Source: Owenia fusiformis (Eukaryota > Annelida > Polychaeta > Sabellida > Oweniidae). From it: 64,000 nt of DNA. Positions within the stretch are counted from its first letter, which is position 1; each line of letters starts with the position of its first letter. The position numbers and the translations under genes are program-made. The notes beneath the pieces are model-generated. The model was given only the letters and a program-made list of their open reading frames with translations. It had not been told where the DNA came from and ran no database searches. Of the stretch, positions 24,701 to 34,760 are shown one piece after another. The stretch spans positions 32,554,501 to 32,618,500 of the forward strand of contig CAIIXF020000012.1 in the NCBI GenBank assembly GCA_903813345.2, read 5' to 3'.

Positions 24701-27700
24701 TAATATTATGCTTACTCCTTTTATAGCAGTTTATTATGACATCTGAGTTAGTAAAATGGTTTCAATGTTCGTTTGTATTGTTGCATAATGTTGGCAATGC
24801 ATGGGGAAACTTCTTGCACATAAAATGGTTTGTTCCTTTCTTCCTTATGTTATCAGTGGTAACATCAACCATATCAACATCTTTTGTTGTATTCAGTGTA
24901 CTTGGTGTACTTGGTGTAAATGGTGAACTTGCAACGGGAGTGGGTAAAGGGGGAATCTCTGAAGAAAAACATTAAGGGATTTAACATTATAGGGAGTAGA
25001 AAGGATTGAGATGAGAGTAGTTTTTGGAAAAATTGTCATAATTTTAAAATACTTAATCATTCGGTATCATGTCTATTTTAAACAGTTCTGAGTTATCATT
25101 TGTTTTTTCAGTTTTGACTGTCAAAAGAATTGAATTTGGAAAAATCTTCAATAGTTTCTTTATTTGATCAGATCTCTGTCAGTCCTCTTTTTCAAATAAA
25201 AAAATCGAAACTTTGTCATAACACAGTAGCTCTAGCTCTAGTTAACATTACCAGAACTGGAGAAAAGACGTGAAATCTGACATGATTTCTAGATTTCTTG
25301 CATCTATTTAAAAATGATAACACATAATGATCTATCATAGACATATACATTCTATCACTAGATGCATATATTCTACTAAGTATGATATCTATTGTTTTTT
25401 CATCTTCCTGTCATGATAGATTAACCTGCTGAAGTAGCTATTTTGTAGATCTGTAAGACTAATTTTAAGTAGCTTTTCTTGATAACATAAGTACATATTA
25501 ATCATTAACTTTTCAAAACACAATACCAAGTCTATCAAGGCATTCACAAAATCAATTCAATCTAATGACGCCATATGTACCATTGGCCCATTGGTTCAAA
25601 TTGTTAAGTCAATGTATCTCAGGAAGTATATTGCTTATGGTCCTGAAATTTCAAATAAGCTTGTAAAAAGGGTAATACTATATCTGTATGAAATTTCACA
25701 TAAAAATAATAAAATCTCTTCTCTTGAGAAGCTATCGTGCAAGACTTTTTGAACTACCCTTGTATATTCAACCATTTGCCATTGTTCTCAATGCCTTCTT
25801 ATGACTTGGGACCTAGAAATACCCAGCTCTTTTAGCCGACCCATGGGCTAAATGTAGTTATTTTGAGAAATTCAAAAAAATGCATAGCACCCAGATATTC
25901 ACGAAAGACTGACCTCCGACCTCATTGATGTCGTAAACCGTTTTATTACTTCAACACAGGCTGGTATCGAAAGATTTGTCCGCTGTGACGGAGCATGCTA
26001 TTTTTCATAAAAACACTAAGAATGCTTCACGATTTATTTTTTAACTCATATGTTTCGTTATATCAAAGATAATTACTTACTCCATGCAATGGATATATCA
26101 TTTGCGTGTAACCTCCACTTCTGTTTGAAGTCCAATAACGCTATGAGTAAAATCTATTGAAAACGGCGCCAGAGTATCAAACTCTAAAATGTACCAGTTC
26201 TTTTTTAACTTTTTAATTGCATGATATAGTGACACGATAATATTAACATATGTTTTCAGCATAACTCTGAATGTATTAAATGAGATACTAATGCATTGGG
26301 TCTTTTAAATTTTTTTATAAAAAATAATATTAATATTTTTTGTCCGCTGTGACGGAGCATTTTCACAGTTCACATTTGCAACTGCTCCGTCATAGCGGAC
26401 AAAAAAATTAAACAATATTTTTTGTAAAAGAATTAAAAGGACCAAATACATCAACATCTCATTTATACCTTCATAGTTATGCTGAAACCATGTGTAAATA
26501 TTATCGTGTCACTATATCATGCCATTAGAAAGTTAAACAAGAAATGGTACATTTTGAAGTATGATACTCCGACGCCATTTTCAATAGCTTTTCTTCCCAG
26601 CGTAATTGGACTTCAAACAGAAGTGAAAGTTACCCGCAAATGATATATCCATTGCATGGAGTAAGTAATTTTGTATGGTATAACGAAACATATTAGTTAA
26701 AAAATAAATCGTGAAGTATTCTTAGTGTTTTTATGAAAAATAGCATGCTCCGTCACAGCGGACAAATATTTCGATACCAGCCTGTGTTCAATATATTTTG
26801 AAAATATATATTGAAAATATTTTGATTAATTATTTAAATAAACGTGAATGGTCTATTCCATCATAATAATGTGGAAAAAGGTCTGTCCAGAAAGCCAAGG
26901 GATTGACTTCTTGAATAGAAGCCACATAGCCGATGGTTCATTCAAAACTTTTCACAAGTGATCAAGACGAGTCTCTTGATTGATTATGGTTATTGACGAA
27001 TATGTTCAGTGATGAGATGTTAGAGCAACTACCTTTAATGGATTCCCTCCAAATTTTCACACATGTTACATGGTAATAAGTTCAAGAGCTGATTAACTTT
27101 TTGGTGGCCATCTTGCATTCTGGTGGCCATCTTGGAAGTTTTTAGATAAATCTTGTCATCGCGATTCCAGGAAAACCACTTGACAGATTTACTCCAAATT
27201 TTCACACATGTTACATGGTAAGAGTTCTAGAGCTGATTAAATTTTCACAAGCCATCGTGTCTTAGATAAATCTTGTCATCGCGATTTCAGGATAACCACT
27301 CAATGGATTTACTTCAAATGTTTTCACATGTTACATGGTAAGAAGATCTTGAACTGATTATCTTTTCGACAGCCATCTTGCTTTCAGGGTCATCAAGTCC
27401 ACATTACTATGTTCTAGGTAGATATTGTTCACCCTGTGCCTTGTTTCAGTAAGTCCAGAATTGAACATGCTTTTGATGGGTAATGCTATCTAGGATTGCT
27501 CTGATGGTTGATGGGGGAACAATCATTTTGAAACACTCTGGATATGAAAACACTTGGCATGACTTAGCACATTTACAATTACTTCAATTTACAATGAAAT
27601 ATGTTAAGACATGCAAATGAATCAAGATTGTGCAGTCCTTGTAGACTAAACTTGGAAAGAAATCTTTTATGAAATTTCAGAAAAACCTGAGTAATTTCCA

Positions 27701-30700
27701 ATAATTCTTGGCTTGCCATGTTTTCTTTCATGAAACACTTGCAGTTGTACATGGAATACCAATGATTAAATTACACTGCACAATGAAAACCGTGGAGGCC
27801 ATGTTTTTTCTGAATTTCTCAAATATGTTTGATATATGACCACAGACTATTCTAGGATCAGAAAATTGTTACTGCAATTCATTGTTTTTAAAATCTTAAG
27901 ATAGTGAAATTGTAGAAAGTATTATATTTACCATTTTGCCCATACTTTCGTACAGATGCTACGATAACTATGACGATAACTATAATCATGATGACAAGGA
28001 TAAGTAAACTTGAGAGTATTTTACATCTGTATGTGTTTCTGCCATCTCTTGTAATGATGCCATTCCCTGTTTGTTGTTCTGCACTATCTGTCAGATTTGT
28101 GCCAGCATCTGGTTCAATATCTTCAATGTCACTCATTTTCAGTAGCAATAAGGGAGTTTAATGTATTCCTTGGTGTTAGTATTTAAAACTGTTAACTGGT
28201 TCAGGTACAGGAAATTCCAATGAGAAATCTGAAGGTTTATCATATTAAACCAAACGTCCTATATTATCGCAAGTTCCATACATTGTTTATCACTTTCTAT
28301 GTTGTGTATTGCTCATAATCCATCAGTGAGTTGAGGGAAATTTCCTACCAAAGAGAACCAGTACAGGTGCAGGCCAGAAATGACTGGTTTGCATATAAAC
28401 ATATGAACCAATAAGAACTTGATGACTGAGAAGGATATTAAATGATCTAAGAAATGACCTAAGATTTACTCCTTATCTTGAATGTCAACTTGTTTGAGTA
28501 CATTTGAAAGCTATTTATGAGTTCTATGTGTACATCAAAAATACATACAGTACTTGACATATTTTGCACACCTTTACATTTTCAGAAAACACGCTAACCC
28601 TACTGCAAATATAACAAAGAGTACAAGTATTGCCAGTAAGAGAAGTGTAAATGATAACCTAAGTATAAATAAGAGAGACAAAGTACGTAACCAGGGTGAT
28701 GTAAGCAGACAAGATTCAGTTCCAAGGTCAACAGCTAAACCACCAAGAGAAGGCAAAACAAATCAGCAAAAAAGGTATGTCTTAAAAACACATGACATAA
28801 TCAGTGTTGTGTTGGAGAACCACGTGTAAGCTGTTGTATTTCTTGCTTATTTTATATCATGGAAGTAAAAAGAATGGCTCCTTCATGTCGCTTAGCAAGC
28901 CAAACTATTCTCCTTTACCCCCCTATCACACCAAACTAGTTCTTACCCGTTCTTGCCAGTCCTACGAAAACGTCGTAAAACGGGCTCAATCTGGCTGTGG
29001 TCGGGAAATATGTCTGAAATAATTAGCTTCTTCGTCCTTAAACAGTCTTCAATACGTCCATCTCGTTCGCAGTTCGTTCAGGTCGCACCACGTCGGTGTG
29101 CAACGTCGTAGAACGCGTCCCTTAGTCTAGAAGGTCAACATGACCTGATTACAGAACGGCATGGTCGCCATCGAACTTTGAATCGATTCAAAATTCTAAA
29201 ATCAAATTCCCGTCTGAGAACGTTCATAAAGTTCGTAAATAGACCTTAGAAAGTTGCAGCTACGTTCATTCCATTCGCACACAGTTTCAAACCAGTTTTG
29301 AAGAACGCAGTGGCAACTTGTTTGGTGTGATAGCTATATTTTTGCTAACTCGTTCTTAAGCAGTGTTAAATACGTTCTTAATCAGTTTAAACCCGTTTGC
29401 AATTAGTTCTACCTCGTTCTCAACACGTCCTCGGACAGTTCAACTCGTTGTTAAAACGTCCCTAGTAAGATTGAAGTACGACGGTTCCGTTCGTAGTACG
29501 TCCAGCTCGTCGTTAGTACGTTGTCACTCGTTCTAATTGTAGAACGTGACGACCCCGAGTACATTTTGAGCGTTGTCTAAGTTCTAGAGGACCTACCCGT
29601 TCGAGTACGTTCGATGAAGTTTCTAAATAGATCCCAAACGGTTCTTAGTACGTCCAGTCCGTTCGTACACAGTTGAAGCCCGTTTTCGAGAACGTAGTGA
29701 GAACTAGTTTGGTGTGATAGTAGGGTTAGTGAAACTCTTCTGATCCTGGGGGCTGTATTCCATGATATGATTAATTTGTGATGAATAACACTAGGGAATA
29801 TAACTGATATCAAAAATCATTCCTCAAAAATCATATTCACCTGGTCATCCCTGTGTTCAGCCTCAGGAAATATCATAATATATTTTTATATCCCTGTCAT
29901 ATTCCACACTCTCTCATTGGTCTATACATTACATCTGACATAAAAATAAGAAAACATATTCAATGGCCATGCCTAGCCTGTGACATCAGAAAAATGTGTA
30001 TTCAGTGGGCGTATTCACAGCTGTGGCGTTTTGTCCAGTGTAAATCTGAAAAGAAAAAAATCTAATCATTCATGTTTTTAAAGATATTCCCAAAAAGAGA
30101 GTGGTGAGTACAAAAGTGAATAATAAAACAAATAAAATATTTCATACTATTTTCGGTGAATACCTGTTGCACTTTCAATGATTCTGCAATGTGTATCCCC
30201 TGGCCCTTCAGGCTTCAGGGAATACACCTTGCTAGAATCATTGAAAAAAGAAAAGGTATTCACCTCAATAGTATGAAATATTTGTATAATATTGTCCCAT
30301 GGTATTAAGCCCTTATTCAGTCCTTCCAAGTAAATAACCTCCATATATTAGTGTTTTTTACTGTTTTTTATCACAGAACCAGGTCTGATGCATCCAAACA
30401 AATGGATGTCGCATTGGAAGAACTAATGAATGATGATCTGGATGACTTGGATGTGGGAGCCATGGGAGAGCCACATAGGACACCCACAAGGGAGCACAGA
30501 GATGCCTCCAGGGAGCAAGATATGTCTTCAAGTAGTCCTGAGATCCCTTTGCAGACTATAGGTGGCGCTATAGGTACTGATGATGAGGATGTCCTTCCAG
30601 GAACTCCGCCAAGTAAACGAGTAAGTTTAACAATTGATTTGTAGGCCTATTATAAATGTTTAACTGGCCTTTATTTTAATCCATAAATGTATTCATTGAA

Positions 30701-30956
30701 TTGTTGCGATGTCATGTCATTGAACTATTACCATGTAAATGTAAGTTGCATCTAGGACGTCATCTTAATGTGATGTCATGTCATGCTAGCAATTTCTGCA
30801 TATCACATAGTGATTTTAACTTATTTATGCCATTTTTAATTTCAGTTCAAGTCTTTATTCTTTGGGATGTCGCAACAGTCAACAAGTAGCGGTATGACAT
30901 CATCAAAACATGTGCCCGTTGTACTAGCAGGGGACAGTGATTCAGAACCAGACTGA
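12706..30956 (+). CDS. RAD9: RAD9, subunit of the 9-1-1 checkpoint clamp
   Basis: Twelve exons: 12706-12739, 13470-13540, 13901-14044, 14309-14423, 15187-15286, 15782-15888, 17743-17849, 18974-19038, 22658-22762, 28586-28774, 30377-30620, 30846-30956; 463 residues, with every phase consistent. The N-terminus [14 protein letters not shown], then [46 protein letters not shown] and ITFCLKEL are RAD9 PCNA-like-fold blocks. The tail is S/T-rich and basic (exon 10), then acidic, and ends [15 protein letters not shown]...[11 protein letters not shown]; the last segment corresponds to the CK2-type serine that recruits TopBP1 in human RAD9. RAD9 with RAD1 and HUS1 forms the ring loaded at DNA damage to activate ATR signalling. 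It shares a promoter with VPS29. Oddities: several junctions are tandemly duplicated, and the 5.8-kb intron 9 contains an antisense gene candidate. Confidence 0.97.
13479..13700 (+). repeat. ~75-bp triplication of RAD9 exon 2 end plus donor site
   Basis: The functional exon 2 end (donor at 13541) is followed by two decayed copies beginning at about 13557 and 13631. Each retains GATGAGCT(C/T)...CATAGAACCAAATGCAGCAT and GGGTAAGT, but both share a one-base insertion (CCAAATG for CCAATG) that breaks the frame. They share that insertion and GCATAGGG, so one arose from the other. Confidence 0.92.
14264..14308 (+). repeat. 25-bp duplication of RAD9 exon 4 acceptor
   Basis: TGTTGTCTTTCTTTTTCCAG|TCATG is followed directly by TGTTGTCTTTCTATTTCCAG|TCATGCC. 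The second AG (14307-14308) gives the correct phase; the first would add 25 nt and shift the frame. Confidence 0.88.
14722..14979 (+). pseudogene. 3' end of a LINE (non-LTR) ORF2, 5'-truncated
   Basis: An 86-codon open stretch reads [13 protein letters not shown], then [20 protein letters not shown], and ends at a stop. The C-x2-C...H-x4-C knuckle with 'EDExHFLLxC' is the usual C-terminus of LINE reverse transcriptase ORFs. It begins after a stop, followed by a ~150-bp untranslated tail with AATAAAAG near 15115: a classic 5'-truncated insertion in RAD9 intron 4. Confidence 0.75.
15503..15592 (+). repeat. 19-bp tandem repeat, five copies
   Basis: TTTGCCTCACCTATTTAAA repeated about five times. 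TGAGGCAAAT/ATTTGCCTCA words also occur near 7120-7160, suggesting a dispersed source. Confidence 0.85.
15886..16840 (+). repeat. 31-bp minisatellite starting at the RAD9 exon 6 donor
   Basis: About 30 copies of a 31-bp unit of the form CAGGTAGGTGCCATTGGG plus TTAAAATGTGCTG, in three sub-types (GTTGTTGTCATT, GTAGGTGCCATT, GTAGGTACCAAT) arranged in blocks. The first unit is the exon boundary itself: CCAG|GTAGGTGTGAAGGGG followed by TTAAAATGTGCTG. Many units therefore repeat a consensus-like 5' splice site. Confidence 0.95.
17333..17404 (+). tRNA. tRNA-Thr (anticodon TGT)
   Basis: A 72-nt cloverleaf: acceptor arms GCCTCTA/TGGAGGC pair; D arm has A box TAGCTCAGTGG; anticodon stem CTGGT/ACCAG closes the loop CTTGTAA with anticodon TGT; T arm ATGAG/CTCAT encloses TTCAATC (B box). 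A T-run at 17423-17429 is a good Pol III terminator. It lies in RAD9 intron 6, sense orientation. Confidence 0.95.
17923..18676 (+). mobile_element. interspersed repeat with GGAC-repeat 3' end, copy A
   Basis: Begins AACTCCGCGGAGTAGCAAAT and ends in a GGACGGACAGAC-type microsatellite followed by CTTCACTATATCCCTACCG and TTCGTTGGGATAA. Closely similar in full length to 42166-42960. No coding capacity seen; ends contain short inverted words (ATCCCAACGAA / TTCGTTGGGAT). Confidence 0.85.
19090..21760 (+). repeat. ~155-bp AT-rich satellite in RAD9 intron 8
   Basis: Roughly a dozen units of 150-157 bp, recognisable by ATAGATCAAGATTCTTACAA, TTGTCATGGTCAATTTG and CAATAGCAAGCATG in order. Unit variants alternate (CTCAACATAA versus CTTAACATAA; AATTC versus GATTTC), suggesting higher-order duplication. 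Interrupted by the element at 19613-20296. Confidence 0.93.
19613..20296. mobile_element. GC-rich PIF/Harbinger-type MITE with TAA target duplication
   Basis: A 684-bp element with perfect 27-bp terminal inverted repeats (start TGGCCTAGTCACATAGCCC) flanked by TAA on both sides (19610-19612, 20297-20299). Other satellite units, for example near 20590, supply the empty site AGCATAATATG, so the duplication is certain. A 3-bp TAA/TTA duplication is the PIF/Harbinger signature. The interior is filled with CGGCCG/CCGGCCGA and CGAGCTC words; no transposase. Confidence 0.9.
22345..22657 (+). repeat. degenerate array of RAD9 exon 9 acceptor-like units
   Basis: About ten ~25-40-bp units of the form TTCCAGGCCTATCATATTAT precede the real acceptor ATTTCAG|GCCAGTAGTGTTC. 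Most retain the CAG|GC context, so the array looks derived from the splice junction. The authentic exon starts at 22658. Confidence 0.7.
23260..24056. mobile_element. dispersed inverted-repeat element (AATAAGCG/CCCACC family)
   Basis: The left end has CGCCGTATTTAGGGCCCACC and CTAATAAGCGTCCACC; the right end has GGGTGCTTATTATAGCGAAT, roughly its reverse complement. Related left-end sequence recurs at 49765-49965, 53310-53470 and 54515-54690. No transposase; non-autonomous. Confidence 0.6.
24762..28136 (-). CDS. candidate nested single-pass membrane protein, two exons
   Basis: Exon 27932-28136 starts at the first ATG and encodes an acidic N-terminus ([14 protein letters not shown]), then a ~22-residue hydrophobic run ([19 protein letters not shown]) after a K/R-containing linker. 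A donor at 27931 (G|GTAAAT) pairs in phase with an acceptor at 24960 (TTCTTCAG), giving exon 24762-24958: a P/T/S-rich stretch, then a lysine- and cysteine-bearing tail ([15 protein letters not shown]) and stop. Total 133 residues, a type II-like topology. It lies entirely inside RAD9 intron 9 on the opposite strand. I do not recognise the family. A chance pairing of ORFs remains possible. Confidence 0.5.
25954..26787. mobile_element. 834-bp near-palindromic foldback element
   Basis: Two ~390-bp arms are reverse complements with scattered mismatches around a short centre near 26365. Ends ACACAGGCTGGTATCGAAA / TTTCGATACCAGCCTGTGT are flanked by TCA (25951-25953, 26788-26790). TTTGTCCGCTGTGACGGAGC occurs subterminally and again at the centre in both orientations. 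No protein-coding capacity; a transcript would be a long hairpin RNA. Confidence 0.92.
28923..29720. mobile_element. inverted-repeat element with CGTTC-rich interior
   Basis: Perfect 21-bp terminal inverted repeats (start CTATCACACCAAACTAGTTC). The interior is dominated by degenerate GTTCGTAC, CGTTCTTA and ACGTCC words. A further end-like TGTTTGGTGTGATAG occurs internally at about 29318-29332, so this may be two elements sharing ends. No target duplication could be fixed. Lies in RAD9 intron 10. Confidence 0.85.
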
Positions 30957-31180
30957 TCGATTCAATGTTCGAATGAGATAAATGAGCTTTATGGGGGATA
31001 ACAATGATATCTTCATGAGATAACTCAAGATAGGATATGGCCGAGGGATAAAAGCCAAATCCAAAATGGATGATCAGTTCACCTAATAGTGTATCAGCCT
31101 AGTGCCATATAAAATACATTGTTTTAAAAATATGGGTCTTGATTTATGATCAATGCTCCCATAGGCAGGTCACAGGTCAC

Positions 31181-31186
31181 AATAAA
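31181..31186 (+). terminator. candidate RAD9 poly(A) signal AATAAA
   Basis: First canonical AATAAA downstream of the RAD9 stop codon (225 bp after it), in an A-rich context. Chosen by position only; a second candidate lies near 31226. Confidence 0.45.
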
Positions 31187-32560
31187 AAAATATGATGGAA
31201 TATTTTAGTGCTACAGTCGTAGTAAAATAAATATATGATTGTCAGTAAATAGACAATAAAACATATTAATTGACAGATCAATCTTATGTTTATATAACCA
31301 CGATAATGGAATTTTAACATTTGACCTTCCTGGTGACCTTGACTCTTAGCTGTCACTTTGACCTGTTATATGCCCTTAAAGTGATACTTTAGAATGGTAA
31401 CCCAGATATGGCCTATTTAATTTTGGAAATATAACATAAAATGTTTTTGACACCCCAATCTGGTTTTAATTCACAGAATGAAGAGTTGTGGTTTTTTTGT
31501 ACATTTTATTAACAAAAACTTTTAAGTACACAATTATTTTGTGAACATAATTCCATAGTTACTTTCTGCTAAATTGTGTTCAATTCTTGTCACAATCTGA
31601 CAACAACTCTATTAAATTGTCCACTTGGTCGAATAAAAGATGGCATGTCTAACTAGAATGGTCACTCCTGCCATCTTTTAGTCAATCTATTTACTATGAT
31701 TTGAGGTATTAGGCAGGGAACATATCAACAAAAACTTGGAGCTTTTACTGTAAAGTTGCATATTACATGCATGCCCAGATAGGCCCTCATTTCATCCCAC
31801 TTTCCTACCTTATTGTTCCTTAACGTGAGGATAGGTGGCACTGAAATTCAATCCATCAAGTCTCCATCTACATCCATCTACACTCACAATTCAGAAATAT
31901 CCAAAATAGCGAGAGAAAAATGGTAATTTTTAATTATTTTGATATAGTACAACTTTGTTCAAATGACATCTACTTTTCTAAACTTCCTAGTTTTGGATAT
32001 GTTTAAAGTGTGAAGTGAGATTGAAATTCTCAAAAAAATTTACAGATAAATATGTCAGAAGATATAGTTTATCATGGTTTCCTGACCCTTTACAAAAAGG
32101 GAGAGTCGGATACTCTACCTAAAAGCAAATTGCGTTGGTAAAGTTAAAGTCCCCGATAAATCGGGCTACGTATACCGCCGTGTTTACATTAGGGGATTAG
32201 AAGAGTTTATTTTTTATTTAGGTATGCAAGCTACGTATATCAATATTAGGCCTTCATTCATGTACTCGTGTGCATGTAATCAGCATGCCCTTCAATATTA
32301 TGTAAACCAGGCTATTCAAGTATAATGTACACTATTTATGTGTGTACTACATACAATACAATTCCCTGGGAAACAAAACACAAATACGTTTTATATGTTC
32401 AAAATGAGCCATTTGATTGATGCAAACACTAAATAGCTTCATAAATAACATCTACAAAGTATATCTAATAGTAATTTTCAATTTCAATGTTGAAACTTCC
32501 CTGGTTAAGATTATATGGGAAATCATCACGAGACGAAGATCGTTCGCCTTCCTGGCTTAC

Positions 32561-32640
32561 CTCTGAATCGTGTACCGGGCAATCTCTTTATATAGTTTAG
32601 CGAGAGCGGTGCGCCTGCGCAGTTTTAAACTTTGGCGCAC
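32561..32640 (-). promoter_or_regulatory. promoter-like patch, NRF1 site and TATA box, minus strand
   Basis: On the minus strand, CTGCGCAGGCGCAC (NRF1 consensus-like) is followed by TATATAAAG (32586-32594), then CGATTCAGAG|GTAAGCC, a good donor at 32561. It could start a 5' non-coding exon for the nested minus-strand gene at 28.1 kb, but no matching acceptor is certain. Confidence 0.35.
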
Positions 32641-33044
32641 ACTTTAAAACAACTTTGTTTAATTTGAAAAATGAGGCTCTTCGCTTCAATTTCCACATAT
32701 AGTTTTTGCCACACATTTTAGGCTTATTCTTAGCCACAAATTTGAAACCACCCATAGCCATACACCAATTGGGTTATTCAACAAAAACTATTGCATGTTT
32801 AGCCACACATCTGAGGCTATTCTTAACCAAATAATAAAGGCTATCATAGTTATAAAATCAATGCTACAAATATTATAGCAAATATTTGAGACTATTTATA
32901 GTCACTGTAATGCTTAAATAGCCACACTTCTTAAGCTGTTCTTAGCCAATGACAAGCAATACAACAAATAAATCCAATTTTTATTTCTGCACATTTGATG
33001 CGATTACCTTATCACATCTAATGCACTATTCCTGTCAACTGACC

Positions 33045-33500
33045 TGTTGTCTTTTGTAATTGTGTACAAATTGTTGACAAATGTATTGTATACAGTGGCT
33101 TTCACATGTATTGTATACACCTATTGTCACATGTATTGTATACATCTGTTGTCACATGTATTGTTAACAGATATTGTCACTTGTATTGTATGCTGTTATT
33201 TAAACTTGACGTGTTGTATACATCTTTTAACACTTGTATAATACAATAACTGTTGTCCGATGTAAACAGCTGTTGTTACTTATATACAGCTGTTGTCACT
33301 TTTATTGTATACAGCTGTTATCATATATTGTACATAAGTGCAATACTCTTGTATTGTATACAGTTCTCTGTCACTTGTATTGCTTCATCTGTTGTCACTC
33401 TTATTGTATACAGCTGTTATCACGTTATTGTATACAGCTGTTATAGCTTTACTGTATACAGCTGTTATCACATATTGCATTCAGCTGTTGTTACTTGTAC
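33045..33500 (+). repeat. degenerate ~25-30-bp tandem repeat
   Basis: Many diverged copies of a TGTTGTCACTTGTATTGTAT plus ACAGC unit. Long ORFs here are cysteine/tyrosine-rich repeats in all frames and are not genes. Confidence 0.85.
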
Positions 33501-33769
33501 CATGTAAAGATGGTTATTGTTCTTGGGCTCAAGGACTAGGTGTTCTTGACCTGAAACATAGAGAAAGTGCACACTTTGAAAAATAGTCTTATATTTATAA
33601 AACCATGTACCTCTCAGTGATATATAGAATGGCCTTATTTGTGCCACTCTCCATTCTCTCTAAGTATTTTTCTATACATTTTTTTTTTATCAATGATTTA
33701 TTTCCATAGAAAAATATAAATATGTTTAGGCTATGTAGAACAGCATAAAGTATTAATTTGCTGTACACC

Positions 33770-34731
33770 TAGGCAAATTACATTGGACCCCGTACACGCC
33801 CGTACAGAGCTCGTTGTGTCAACGGACCCTGTACAACCTCGTACGGGACTCGTTACAAGTCTCGTAATTGCTTGTAATTTTCGAGCCTCGTAAGAGCTTG
33901 TGATTTCAAGGCCTGTAATAGCTCGTAATTCTCGGCTCCCGTACTTGACCGTACGGTGCCCGTAACGAGCCCCGTAATAAATCGTAATTTTCGATCCCCG
34001 TACTTGCTCGTACGGTGCCTGTTACGAGGCCCATAATAGCTCATAATTTTCGAGCCTTGTACTTGCCTGTGCAATGCCCGTAACAAGGACCGTAAGGGCT
34101 CGTAATTTTCAAGCACTGTACTTGCCCATACGGGGCTCGTAACGAGGCTCGTAATTGCTCGTTTATTTTGATGTTTTCTTTTTGATCGATGAAATAAAAT
34201 ACAGCATATATGAAAAATGACAATTCACATGATAAACATGATAAACAGTATAAAAGCTAGGAAACAAAATAAACAGGAGGGTTACAAATAGGAGACACCA
34301 TATTTCTCTACAAGTTAAGTAAATGCATATAAAACCATTTGCGTGCTTTACTAGGATGAGTTGAAATGTGATGTAAATGAATGTTATTGTTACCGAATGT
34401 GTGAATAAAAACATTTAACATTATTCTAAAATGAATAAACATGGTCTGGCCAAATACGAAATTTGTGCATGTAGCATGATAGCAATTAAATTTTTGTTCG
34501 GAGTTCGATAACGGGCCTCGTACGAGCTCGTACGGGCCTTGAAATTGCGAGCCTCGTACATGCTTGTACGGGCCTCGGAAACAACAATTACGAGCATCGT
34601 ATGAGCTTGCACGGGCCTCGAAAACGAGCTTCGTACGAGCCTGTACGAGGATGCTGCTCCTTTTTGCCCGTAATGACTAGTAATTCTCGAGCCTCGTACG
34701 AGCTCGTACGGGGACCGATGTAATTTGTCTG
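33770..34731. mobile_element. inverted-repeat element with CGTAC/CTCGTAA-rich interior
   Basis: Left end GGCAAATTACATTGGACCCC and right end GGGACCGATGTAATTTGTC are near inverse. Two GC-rich blocks (33785-34160 and 34500-34715) of iterated GCTCGTAATTTTCGAGCC and CGTACGAGCTCGTACG words surround an AT-rich core. No transposase; no target duplication fixed. Confidence 0.8.
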
Positions 34732-34760
34732 TGTAGCCCGCAATTCAACAGTCAAAATAC

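Larger units (their letters stand above)
30957..34760. other. gap between RAD9 and the minus-strand coiled-coil gene
   Basis: Holds the presumed RAD9 3' UTR with an AATAAA at 31181-31186, a promoter-like patch near 32.6 kb, a tandem repeat (33045-33500) and an inverted-repeat element (33770-34731). The final exon(s) of the minus-strand coiled-coil gene should lie here, but I could not identify them. Confidence 0.6.

Noticed and set aside
24736-24975. 79-residue hydrophobic plus-strand ORF
   Set aside because: Lies antisense to exon 2 of the candidate nested gene; the minus-strand reading has a good acceptor and in-phase partner, this one has neither.
33234-33586. Overlapping cysteine/tyrosine-rich ORFs
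   Set aside because: Open in several frames because they translate a degenerate tandem repeat; no start context or splice sites.
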